Source: DASPNH01 sp035626675 (GTDB lineage: Bacteria > Desulfobacterota > Binatia > UBA1149 > CAITLU01). From it: a stretch of 59,285 nucleotides of DNA. The stretch spans positions 1 to 59,285 of the forward strand of contig DASPNH010000171.1 of assembly GCA_035626675.1 (NCBI GenBank), given 5' to 3'. Positions 19,317 through 27,330 of this stretch are shown one piece after another. The position numbers were made by a program, and so were the translations under genes. Position 1 is the first letter of the stretch. Each line of letters starts with the position of its first letter. Under the pieces are notes generated by a model that saw only the letters and a program-made list of their open reading frames with translations, was not told where the DNA came from and made no database searches.

Positions 19317-21152
19317 GTGCGAAATCGCCTGCACGCATTCCTTTCCGATCGCAGCGGGCCGGCGCCGGTCGCCGACCTGCTCGATCTCCTCTTCGACGGA
19401 CGCTCGCGCGACAGCGAGTTCGGCCGCACGTTCCTTCGTGCCCTCCTGGCCGACGACCCTCGTTTCCGCGAGCGCGATGCAGGAGCAGCCTGGTCGCTGG
19501 CCGAAGAGCACGTGCTGGACGCGGAGATCTCCTCGGCGCCCTTCGTCGTCGTCGATCTGGAAACCACCGGCCACCGGCCCGACGACGAAGGCGTCACCGA
19601 GATCGGAGCCATCCGACTCGAAGGTCTGCGCGAGGTCGGCCGCTTCGAATCGCTGGTCAATCCCGGGCGACCCATTCCGAGCTTCGTCACCAAGCTGACC
19701 GGCATTTCCGATGCGATGGTGGCCAAGGCGCCGCCCATCCGTACCGTCATCGCGCAGTTCGCCGCTTTCGCCGAAGGCGCCGTGCTGGTGGCGCACAATG
19801 CTGCCTTCGATGCCCGCCTGCTCGATCATTCGTGCCGGCGCTGGGTCGGTCGGCCGCTCGGGCTGCCTACCCTGTGTACCGTCAAGCTGGCGCAGCGGCT
19901 CATGCCCGATCAGCGCCGCACTTCGCTCGAAGCTCTGTGCGCCCACTTCGGCCTGGCGCCGTCGCGCCGTCATCGTGCGATGGCTGACGCCGAGATGACG
20001 GTCGAGCTGCTCGCACGCTTCGTCCCGATGCTGCAGGAACGCGGGGCGCGCCGGGTGCACGAGCTCATCGAGGCCCAGGCCGATCCCGCCGCTCCGCGCC
20101 GTCTGGAGATCCACGTCCGCCAGACCGACCTCGAAGAGCTGCCGGCCGCGCCCGGTGTGTATCGTCTGATCGGACGCGAGGAAGAGCCGCTGTTCATCGG
20201 CCGCGCCGACGACCTGCGCGAGCGCGTGCTGCAGTATTTCCTGTCGGCCGACCATGCCAGCGACCGGCAGCTGGCGATGATCTCCAAGACCTACGAGATC
20301 TCCTATACGCGCTGCGGCTCGACGCTTGAGGCGGCGCTGCTGGAAGCCGAGGACATTCATCGCTTCGAGCCGAGCTACAACCGCGGCGATCGTCATCTGC
20401 CGCGTGGGTCGTTCGTCAAGGTCTCGACGCGTGCGCCCTTCCCGCGCGTCTTCGTCGCACCGCGCGTGGCTCCCGACGACTCGCTCTATGTGGGTCCGCT
20501 GCGCGGCCGCGCATTCGCCAACGATGCTGCCGAGCTCGTCGCCGCCTCTTTCCGCCTGCGGACGTGCCCGGGACCGCTCAAGCCGGATCCGCAGTACGAG
20601 CCGTGCGCGCTCGGCCCGTCGGGCCGCTGCTCGAGCCCGTGCAACGGGGCGGTGGATGCGCAGGCGTATGCCCTGCAGGTCGATGCGCTCTCGCGCTGTC
20701 TTCGAAGCCGCTTCGGCCCGCGCGAGCTCCTCGCCAATCTGCACCTGCCCCAGGGCAGTCCCGACTACGGCCGCTTCCAGGCCGCCGCGCGGCGGCTCGA
20801 ACGCCTGGCGCAGCGCTCGCACTGGCTCGTCAATGCTCTGCACTACCTGGCGTTGACGCCGGCCGCGCACTCGGGCGCCTTCGTGGCGGCAGTGGTGTCG
20901 GGCCGCTGCATCGGACGGTGGAACGTGCGCGGCGAGGATGATCTCGACGGCCTCCTTGCGACCGTGCGTCGAGCCTGGAGCGGCCAGCTGCCGCCGCGCG
21001 ACGAGCTCCCCACGGCCGACGCCAGCACCATCCTGGCGTTCTGGCTGCAGGAACCGGAGACGGCCACGGGCGAGCTGCTGATCCCGCTGGAAGAGTCGGA
21101 CGAGGCCAGCCTTGCCAGCGCGCGCGCTCGCATCCTGGCCGCCCTGCGCTGA
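19317..21152 (+). CDS. DEDDh exonuclease fused to UvrC-like GIY-YIG domain
   Basis: A 611-residue fusion. An N-terminal helical region (1-70) leads to a DnaQ/epsilon-type 3'-5' exonuclease: VVDLETTG (Exo I, near residue 78), AHNAAFDARLLD (Exo II) and HRAMADAEMT (Exo III His and Asp). After a linker comes a GIY-YIG nuclease domain of UvrC/Cho type (about 275-365): GVYRLIG with catalytic Tyr, FIGRADDLRERV in place of YIG, and TLEAALLEAEDI with the catalytic Glu, followed by a UvrC-like region. The fusion type is known in high-GC bacteria as 'DNA polymerase III epsilon/GIY-YIG' proteins and is likely to act in repair. The start is GTG. Confidence 0.88.
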   Translation: MRNRLHAFLSDRSGPAPVADLLDLLFDGRSRDSEFGRTFLRALLADDPRFRERDAGAAWSLAEEHVLDAEISSAPFVVVDLETTGHRPDDEGVTEIGAIRLEGLREVGRFESLVNPGRPIPSFVTKLTGISDAMVAKAPPIRTVIAQFAAFAEGAVLVAHNAAFDARLLDHSCRRWVGRPLGLPTLCTVKLAQRLMPDQRRTSLEALCAHFGLAPSRRHRAMADAEMTVELLARFVPMLQERGARRVHELIEAQADPAAPRRLEIHVRQTDLEELPAAPGVYRLIGREEEPLFIGRADDLRERVLQYFLSADHASDRQLAMISKTYEISYTRCGSTLEAALLEAEDIHRFEPSYNRGDRHLPRGSFVKVSTRAPFPRVFVAPRVAPDDSLYVGPLRGRAFANDAAELVAASFRLRTCPGPLKPDPQYEPCALGPSGRCSSPCNGAVDAQAYALQVDALSRCLRSRFGPRELLANLHLPQGSPDYGRFQAAARRLERLAQRSHWLVNALHYLALTPAAHSGAFVAAVVSGRCIGRWNVRGEDDLDGLLATVRRAWSGQLPPRDELPTADASTILAFWLQEPETATGELLIPLEESDEASLASARARILAALR

Positions 21153-21313
21153 GCGTCGCGCGCAGCCGCTCCGAGGACGCCCGCCGCAGCGCCACAAGCG
21201 CTGCGACCGCCGGCGGCGGCGCCGCCAAGCGCTGAGAATTCCACGATTTGCGAGCCTCCGCCCGGCTTGCCCGCGTGGTGTTCGGCTGATATCGCCAGGA
21301 CTCCGGACCTCCC

Positions 21314-22153
21314 TTGAAACAACGGTGTCTCATCCTGACGGCCGATGACTTCGGCCTGCTGCCCGAGGTCAACGACGCGGTGATCGCCGGCTACGAGAGC
21401 GGCATCGTCACCAGCACTTCGCTCCGCGTCACGGCAACGGCCTCGCATTCGGCGTTCGTGTCGGCCTCGATGCGGCCGGGGCTCGGGGTAGGCCTGCAAC
21501 TCGTGCTTTGCGACGGCGTCTCGACGCTGCCGCGCCGCCACATCCCCAATCTGGTCGATGGTGCCGGCCGGTTCGTGGACAGGCCGCTGGAAGCTGCCTG
21601 GCTCTATCGCAAGCGGGCGGGACTTCGCGAGGAGCTGAAGAGCGAGATTCGCGCCCAGATCGAAAAGTTCCTGGCTACCGGCCTCAACCTGAGTTTCGTC
21701 TCCTCGCACTACCACCTGCACCTTCATCCGACCGTGCTGTCGGTCATCAAGGAGCTGGCGGAGGAGTATCCGATCCACGCGCTGCGACAGCCGTGTTCGA
21801 GCCTGGTCCCCATGGATCAGCGCAGCGGAATGCCGGCGGCGCAGGCCGGGGCCGAATCGCGCGTCCTCGGCATGATCGTCAAGTACGGCGGCGTGCGCGC
21901 CCGCTCCTTCGTGCGTCCCGACCGCGTCGAGCCGCTGAGCCTGGCGCGGCCGGCCACCGAGCACGCGGTCGCCAAGCGGATCCTGGCACTTCCCAAGGGT
22001 GTGACCGAGCTCGTATGCCGCCCTGGCTCGATGTTCCACCAGTTCGACGGCGTCGGCGAAGCCGCCGTCATCAGCTCGCGCATAGTACGCGAAGCCATCA
22101 CCGCCTCCGGTGTCGAACCCATATCGTACAGATCCCTGATCGAGGACTTCTGA
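21314..22153 (+). CDS. ChbG/HpnK-family carbohydrate deacetylase-like protein
   Basis: YdjC-fold protein of 279 residues, closest by eye to HpnK of hopanoid clusters. It has the LTADDFGLLPEVNDAV opening (metal-binding ADD), VGLQLVL, IPNLVDGAGRF, EIRAQIEKFLATGLNLSFVSSH and HYHLHLHPTVL. In this family the residue in 'GLHL' is a metal-binding His; here it is Gln (near residue 60), so activity is uncertain. Members deacetylate N-acetyl sugars; HpnK acts around glycosylated hopanoids. No other hopanoid gene is nearby. The start is TTG, preceded by CCTCCC rather than a ribosome site. Confidence 0.82.
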   Translation: MKQRCLILTADDFGLLPEVNDAVIAGYESGIVTSTSLRVTATASHSAFVSASMRPGLGVGLQLVLCDGVSTLPRRHIPNLVDGAGRFVDRPLEAAWLYRKRAGLREELKSEIRAQIEKFLATGLNLSFVSSHYHLHLHPTVLSVIKELAEEYPIHALRQPCSSLVPMDQRSGMPAAQAGAESRVLGMIVKYGGVRARSFVRPDRVEPLSLARPATEHAVAKRILALPKGVTELVCRPGSMFHQFDGVGEAAVISSRIVREAITASGVEPISYRSLIEDF

Positions 22154-22304
22154 CCCGGATTGCTGCCGACGGTGACTGCCGGCTGCGAGTGAGCAAGACG
22201 CGACGCGCGCGCCGAGAGCGAACGAAGGCGGGCTGTAGGCGGGCCGAAGAAAGCGGCGAGGCGCCCAACGTGGCAGGTCGCCGGCTAGGGCCGCCCGTGC
22301 GCGG

Positions 22305-23657
22305 TCACAGCATCAGCGTCAGCAGTCCCAGAAACACGAAAAACCCGCCCCAATCCGTCGCCGCCGTCACCAGCACCGACGAGGAGACGGCCGGGTCCAG
22401 GCCGAGGCCTCGCAGCAGCAGGGGAACGAGAGTTCCGACGGCCGCCGAGACTTGCAGGTTGATGAGAAGGGCAAGGCCCATGACGAAAGCCAGCCGCAGG
22501 TCTCCGCGCCAGACGTAGACGATGAGCGCCGAAGAAAGTCCGAGCAGCGCGCCGCTGATGAAGGATGCCATCCCCTCGCGCAGCAGCAGGCGGCGGGTGT
22601 CGGCGCCTGTGGCCTCGCCGAGCGCGATGCCTCGCACCAGCACGGTCATGGTCTGGGTGCCCGCGTTGCCGGCCAGCGCCGAGATCACCGTCATCAGCGC
22701 GGCGGCAATGGCGACCTCGGCGATGGTCTCCTCGAACTGGGCGATGATGAACGCGCTCAGCGCTGCCGTGACGAAGTTGAAGGCCAGCCACGGCAGTCTC
22801 GACCGGACGGCCTGCAGCGGCCCGCCCGTCGCGATCGATTCCTCGCCGACGCCGGCCAGCTTCAGGATGTCCTCGGTGGCCTCTTCGGCGATGACGTCGA
22901 CGATGTCGTCGACGGTGATGCGACCGACCACGCGGCCGAGTGCGTCGACCACCGGCAGCGCCAGCAGATCGTACTTCTCGAACATGCGTGCGACTTCTTC
23001 CTGGTCGACGTCGACCTCCACCGAGACCGGCTCGGGCTCCATGAAGTCGGCGAGCACGGCGTCCTCGTCGTAGAGCAGCAAGGCTCGCAACGGCACGCGT
23101 CCCACCAGGCGCCGCTGCGCATCGGCCACGAAGACGTCGTTGACGTCGTGAAAGTCGTCGGCGCGCTTGCGGATATAGTCGACCACGTCGCGGACGGTGG
23201 AGGTGGCGGGGGCCGTGGCCACCTCGGTCTTCATGATGCCGCCTGCGCTATCCTCGGGGTAGGTCAGCAGTCCGGCGACGTTGCGCCGCACCTCGGGGCT
23301 GGCGCGGCGCAGCAGGCGGTCGAGCCGCTCCTCGGGGAGCTTGCCGAGGAGGTCGGCCGCGTCGTCGGTGTCGAGACGCTCGAGAACGGCCGTCAGTCGC
23401 GCATCCGAGAGCATCTCGGCCAGCGCGGCGCGGGTGTGCTCGTTGACCTCGCGGATGACTTCGGAGGCGGTCTCCGGCGTCAGCAGCCGGAACAGCTTGA
23501 GAGCGCGTTCGGGATCTTCGAGAGAGTCGAGGAGATCGGCGAGGTCGGCCGGATGCAGATCGGCCAGGATCTCACGAAGCGGGGTTTCGTCGCCGCTCTC
23601 CAGGAGCGCGACGACCGCTTCGCGATCGGGCCTTTCCATTTCCGCCGGAGCGCTCAT
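22305..23657 (-). CDS. mgtE: Magnesium transporter MgtE
   Basis: Inner-membrane Mg2+ channel of 450 residues, the usual length. It has the N-terminal superhelical MgtE_N domain (LREILADLHPADLADLLDSL), two CBS domains that sense cytoplasmic Mg2+ (ADDFHDVNDVFVADAQRRLVG; YDLLALPVVDALGRVVGRIT), and five membrane helices with the pore signature GNAGTQTMTVLVRGIALGE. The start ATG at 23657 lies within the upstream glycosyltransferase gene (86-base overlap); ATG at 23639 (MERPDREAVV) is an alternative. Control by the M-box riboswitch was looked for in the upstream coding sequence and not seen. Confidence 0.95.
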   Translation of the reverse strand: MSAPAEMERPDREAVVALLESGDETPLREILADLHPADLADLLDSLEDPERALKLFRLLTPETASEVIREVNEHTRAALAEMLSDARLTAVLERLDTDDAADLLGKLPEERLDRLLRRASPEVRRNVAGLLTYPEDSAGGIMKTEVATAPATSTVRDVVDYIRKRADDFHDVNDVFVADAQRRLVGRVPLRALLLYDEDAVLADFMEPEPVSVEVDVDQEEVARMFEKYDLLALPVVDALGRVVGRITVDDIVDVIAEEATEDILKLAGVGEESIATGGPLQAVRSRLPWLAFNFVTAALSAFIIAQFEETIAEVAIAAALMTVISALAGNAGTQTMTVLVRGIALGEATGADTRRLLLREGMASFISGALLGLSSALIVYVWRGDLRLAFVMGLALLINLQVSAAVGTLVPLLLRGLGLDPAVSSSVLVTAATDWGGFFVFLGLLTLML

Positions 23658-25404
23658 CTGTCGGCCGCCTCACGATGCGCACCAGTAGGAGCGACGAGTG
23701 GGATGATTGGTCGCCGAGGACTTCCTCGACGCCGTACGCCCAGGCTGTCCCGTCAACGAGCTTCTGTTCTTCCGCCAGCCGGGCCAGGTCCGGCAAGCTG
23801 GCGCGCCATGTCAGGAGCCAGGCTCCATCGAGTTGGGGCAGGTCCTCGAGCCGCTTCAGCGTCGGGATGGGCCTTCCCCGGTAGAACACGGCCCCATAGT
23901 CGATGCCTCCAAAAAAGGACAGCGCCGCGTCCGGCGGCAAAGCCGTGCCCGCGTGTGCCAGAAAGGTCCGGCTGCTGCGGCGCTGCGCCAGTGCGGGAAG
24001 CACCGTGGTGGAGGCGAACGATGCAGTGGCCATCGTCAGCACTGCCGCGCATGCCATGGCGGCGCGCAGACGCTGGATTGCCGCGAGCCTGACCATCGCC
24101 GCGCTGGCGACGAGGCTGACGAGCACCCACGACAGCGTGACGCTGCGGTGCTCGTGCAGTGCGGCGAGCGCGGCGGGCAGATTGGCGCGATCGGTCTCGC
24201 TCAGGACCGATTCCAGAAGGGAAGGTACCGGCAGACCCGACATGTGTGCGAGCACGCCCAGCGACAGAAGCGCCGCTGCCAATGCCAGCACGCCCGCTCC
24301 TGCAAGGAAGAGTAGGTGTGGGGCGCGCGCGGTGGTCTCGTCCGCGTTGGCGGCGGCGTCCCCGTCCAGAGCGACCCATGCACGACCGATGAGGAGCGCT
24401 GCGGCCGGATACGCCGAGAGCAGATAGACCGAGCGTTTGGAGCCGGCCAAGGAGAATAGGACCACGGTCACGGCCAGCCACACCAGCGCCAGCAGCATCG
24501 GGCCGTCGCGCAGTTCCTCGCGACGCTTCCACCAGGCCAGACAGATGCACGGCAGGAACAGGCTCCAGGGTGCGCAGCCGGCGAGCAGTAGCGGCAGGTA
24601 GTACCAGAAGGGGCGCACGTGCCCGGCCTCGACGCTGTCGGGATCCAGTACTCGGTAGACGTTCTCCTTGAGGATCTGCTTGGCGACGAACGAATCGCCG
24701 CCGACGATGAATGCCGCGGCATACCAGCATGCAGCGGCAGCGGCAGCCAGCAGCAGCAGGCGAAGGTCGCGCATCGTCAGATAGGTCAGGTCGCCTCGCA
24801 CGGCCAGGAACGCCAGTACGACGGCGACCGGAAGAATCAGGCCGACCGGCCCCTTGGTCAGCGTCGCGGCTGCGACCGCAACGTAGGCGATCACCGGAAC
24901 GCGCCGCCGCTCGTGGTAGGCGAACGCGAACGCAAGGACGGCGCAGGCGATGCAGGCCGCCAGCAGCATGTCGACGCGCGCCGTCACCGACGACGCCAGC
25001 CACTGCAGTGACGTCGCGAGCACGATCACCGACGCCGCCGCGGTGGCCGGGCCGGCCCAGCGCCAGGCGATGACCGCCGTTGCCGTCATCGTTGCCAGCG
25101 AGGCCGCGAGCGATGGCACTCGAACCGTCGTTTCGTTGACGCCTCCGTCAAGAATGCTCACGACGGCACCCGCCCAGTGAAACAGCAACGGCTTCGAGGG
25201 CAGCTCGTTTCCATTGCGCGTGGGCAGGATCACGTTGTCGCCGGCGGCCAGCGACTGCACCACCAATGCCTCGCGCGGCTCGCCCTTGGTGTAGAACGGC
25301 ACCCGCGTCAGCGCAGGCGTTGCCAGCAGCGCGAACGTCGCAAGGAAACACGCAAGGAACGCCGCGACGGACACGGATGTGGAAGAGACCGGCCGCTCGC
25401 GCAT
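23572..25404 (-). CDS. ArnT/PMT-like lipid-linked glycosyltransferase
   Basis: Membrane protein of 610 residues with a dozen hydrophobic segments and a periplasmic C-terminal domain, a GT-C glycosyltransferase of the ArnT/PMT/DUF2079 group that uses polyprenyl-phosphate sugars. The first periplasmic loop has the acidic motif FYTKGEPREALVVQSL, and ELPSKPLLFHW and TARVDMLLAACIA are further family marks. It could modify lipid A or another envelope glycan. The C-terminus runs into mgtE: the frame closes 86 bases after the mgtE start, an unusually long same-strand overlap. The start at ATG 25404 (MRERPVSST) was chosen because a signal-anchor follows directly. Confidence 0.85.
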   Translation of the reverse strand: MRERPVSSTSVSVAAFLACFLATFALLATPALTRVPFYTKGEPREALVVQSLAAGDNVILPTRNGNELPSKPLLFHWAGAVVSILDGGVNETTVRVPSLAASLATMTATAVIAWRWAGPATAAASVIVLATSLQWLASSVTARVDMLLAACIACAVLAFAFAYHERRRVPVIAYVAVAAATLTKGPVGLILPVAVVLAFLAVRGDLTYLTMRDLRLLLLAAAAAACWYAAAFIVGGDSFVAKQILKENVYRVLDPDSVEAGHVRPFWYYLPLLLAGCAPWSLFLPCICLAWWKRREELRDGPMLLALVWLAVTVVLFSLAGSKRSVYLLSAYPAAALLIGRAWVALDGDAAANADETTARAPHLLFLAGAGVLALAAALLSLGVLAHMSGLPVPSLLESVLSETDRANLPAALAALHEHRSVTLSWVLVSLVASAAMVRLAAIQRLRAAMACAAVLTMATASFASTTVLPALAQRRSSRTFLAHAGTALPPDAALSFFGGIDYGAVFYRGRPIPTLKRLEDLPQLDGAWLLTWRASLPDLARLAEEQKLVDGTAWAYGVEEVLGDQSSHSSLLLVRIVRRPTDERSGGNGKARSRSGRRAPGERRRNPAS

Positions 25405-25526
25405 GACGGTCCTACACTGCCTCGAAACGAGACCCGATGTCGACGCCGCCAACATCGTCGACGCGTCGCGATTCCGACCTGTGCGCGTTTGCCAATTCGG
25501 CGGCCTCGCGTTTATTGTCGCGCGTC

Positions 25527-25889
25527 ATGGCACAAAGCTCGGCCTCGGAGAAAACGCAGCAAGGTGCCACCGTTTTCGAGTTCCTTCCCTTTCTCGTTCG
25601 CCGCCAGCTCGCATGGCGCGTGGGCTCACGCGGTGAGGTCCTCGCGCGCGAAACCGCCGAGGGTGTGATCACCGTCGTCCGTCGCGTGCGCGAGAGCTGT
25701 GGCTGCGACGTCGTCGATCATCGGATCGCGCAGCTTCGCCCCGAAGGCGGCCGCTACTGCCTGTTCTGGAAGAAAGGCAACGGACGCTGGACCGCGTACT
25801 GCGACTCGCGCGGAGGCTGCTTCCTCGGCTCCATCTCCGAATGCCTGTCCGAAATCTCGCGCGATCCGTTCGGATGCTACTGGTCCTGA
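25527..25889 (+). CDS. Small conserved-type protein, unknown function
   Basis: A 120-residue protein divergent from the ArnT-like gene. It has no signal peptide or membrane segment. A pattern of aromatic and Gly residues (RYCLFWKKGNGRWTAYCDSRG) near its middle is reminiscent of DUF3024-like small proteins, but I am not certain. It contains seven cysteines, mostly in the second half, so metal binding is possible. The ATG follows the divergent intergenic region; its last 16 bases overlap the start of the next gene. Confidence 0.55.
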   Translation: MAQSSASEKTQQGATVFEFLPFLVRRQLAWRVGSRGEVLARETAEGVITVVRRVRESCGCDVVDHRIAQLRPEGGRYCLFWKKGNGRWTAYCDSRGGCFLGSISECLSEISRDPFGCYWS

Positions 25890-26887
25890 GCAGGCTCGCG
25901 GCGGTCGCGGCGACGTCGGCGGTGCTGGCCGGCTGTCACGAACCGCTGCCGGTGCCGCGCATCGATCCGTCTCTGGAACGTTGGCAGCAGCCCTATACCG
26001 GCGTAGCCGGAATTCGCATCCACGCCTTTCGCACGGGTGCCGTCAACAGCATCGAAGGAGCGGTCTGGGCCGGCGGGAGCTGGAGCTCGCCGGTGGAGAT
26101 GGGCGTGTGGGCCTTCGCCATCGAGCATCCGTCGCAGGGGCTGGTCGTGTTCGACACCGGCATGGCCGAACGCGCCAGGCGCGAGCCGGAGCATTACGTA
26201 GGCTGGCTCGGTGCGCGCCTGCGCATGCTCGACGTTCCGGAGTCGGCCGGGCTGTCCACGCAGATGCGCGATGCCGGACTGGATCCCGCCAACGTGGGGA
26301 CCGTCGTCATCTCGCATCTGCATTTCGACCACACGGGCGACATCGGCGCGTTTCCCAACGCACGCATCCTGGTCGCGCGAGCCGAGAAGGAGTGGGCGGC
26401 CGCTGGCGTGCGCGCTACCGACTTCGTCGATTCCGACAGCCTTGCAGGTCTGGCCCGATGGACGGCGATCGACTACGCCGCCGAGCGGCCGCTGGCCACG
26501 TTCATCGGCGCGCACGATCTTTTCGGCGACGGCAGCATCTTTCTCGTCGATCTGGCCGGCCATACGCCCGGCAGCCAGGGCATGTTGATCCGGACCGCGG
26601 ATGCTCCCGTGCTGCTCACCGGCGATGCGGCCTGGACCGCACGCAGCTGGCGATGGGCCGCCAAGCCCATTTCCGCTCATGACATGGGAATGTGGTGGGA
26701 GCAGATCTGGCGCATCAAGAAATTCTCGGTGCTGGAGCCGCGCCTGATCGTCATTCCCGGGCATGACGACGAGGCGGTGGAAGCCGTCGGCGTCGGCTCC
26801 TTCGTCATGCATCGGATGGATCGCGACGGCGAGGTCCCCGCGCACGCGGCTGCCTCTGCAGGCGCCGTCCGCGCCGGTCGGCGTTAG
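25874..26887 (+). CDS. Metallo-beta-lactamase-fold lactonase-like lipoprotein
   Basis: MBL-fold hydrolase of 337 residues with lipobox SAVLAGC, so it is probably anchored in the cell envelope. The dinuclear metal motif is SHLHFDHTGD (HxHxDH), with further ligands in DLAGHTPGSQGM, LTGDAAW and the final VIPGHDDEA. The size and the 'HTGD' ending are like the AHL lactonase/AttM/QQ-lactonase group, but such enzymes are usually cytoplasmic, so this may have another ester or lactone substrate. The start is the ATG overlapping the small upstream gene by 16 bases. It converges on the VOC gene with nine bases between. Confidence 0.83.
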   Translation: MLLVLSRLAAVAATSAVLAGCHEPLPVPRIDPSLERWQQPYTGVAGIRIHAFRTGAVNSIEGAVWAGGSWSSPVEMGVWAFAIEHPSQGLVVFDTGMAERARREPEHYVGWLGARLRMLDVPESAGLSTQMRDAGLDPANVGTVVISHLHFDHTGDIGAFPNARILVARAEKEWAAAGVRATDFVDSDSLAGLARWTAIDYAAERPLATFIGAHDLFGDGSIFLVDLAGHTPGSQGMLIRTADAPVLLTGDAAWTARSWRWAAKPISAHDMGMWWEQIWRIKKFSVLEPRLIVIPGHDDEAVEAVGVGSFVMHRMDRDGEVPAHAAASAGAVRAGRR

Positions 26888-26896
26888 GTCCTCGTC

Positions 26897-27325
26897 CTAC
26901 TCGAGCTGTTCGGCCGTGCGCTCGATGTCATGGCCGAGCGACTGTCCGAACGAGAACTCGACCCAGTTACGGTCGGGATCGCGGACCATGCAGAAGTAGC
27001 CGACGATCGGGCCGGCATAGATCGGCCCCATGACTTCGCAGCCATCCGCAAGTGCCAGCTCGGCAACCGCATCGACGTCCTCGCGCGCGGCGACGGCGTA
27101 ACCGAAGTGCGCCATCGGGGCCGGATCTTCGGCATCGGCGTGCTGCATTCCCAGGAGCACGATGACGAACGCCTCCTGACGTCCGCTCTCGCCCAGCCAC
27201 ACCACCGTCATGTCGCCGTCGCTGCGGCGATGAACCTCGTGCAGGCCCGCGTAGCGCGCGTAGAACGCGACGGAGGCATCGATGTCCCGGCAGTGCAGCG
27301 CAACGTGGGTGCAGGTCGCTCGCAT
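26897..27325 (-). CDS. VOC-family (glyoxalase/dioxygenase-fold) protein
   Basis: A 142-residue protein with two beta-alpha-beta-beta-beta units typical of the vicinal oxygen chelate fold. The N-terminal strand THVALHCRDIDAS carries the first metal ligand (His), and FSF near the end carries the Glu ligand in WVEFSFGQ. The His in FGYAVAA-AHFGY is the third candidate. Size and motif fit glyoxalase I-like or lactoylglutathione lyase-related proteins; function is not assigned. It is the last gene of the minus-strand operon (SLC13 transporter five bases upstream). Confidence 0.85.
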   Translation of the reverse strand: MRATCTHVALHCRDIDASVAFYARYAGLHEVHRRSDGDMTVVWLGESGRQEAFVIVLLGMQHADAEDPAPMAHFGYAVAAREDVDAVAELALADGCEVMGPIYAGPIVGYFCMVRDPDRNWVEFSFGQSLGHDIERTAEQLE

Positions 27326-27330
27326 CCAGC

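Noticed and set aside
21153..21313. tRNA or small RNA in the gap before the HpnK-like gene
   Set aside because: No cloverleaf or convincing stem with a T-run was found; similar gaps at 22154-22304 and 37999-38238 were also empty.
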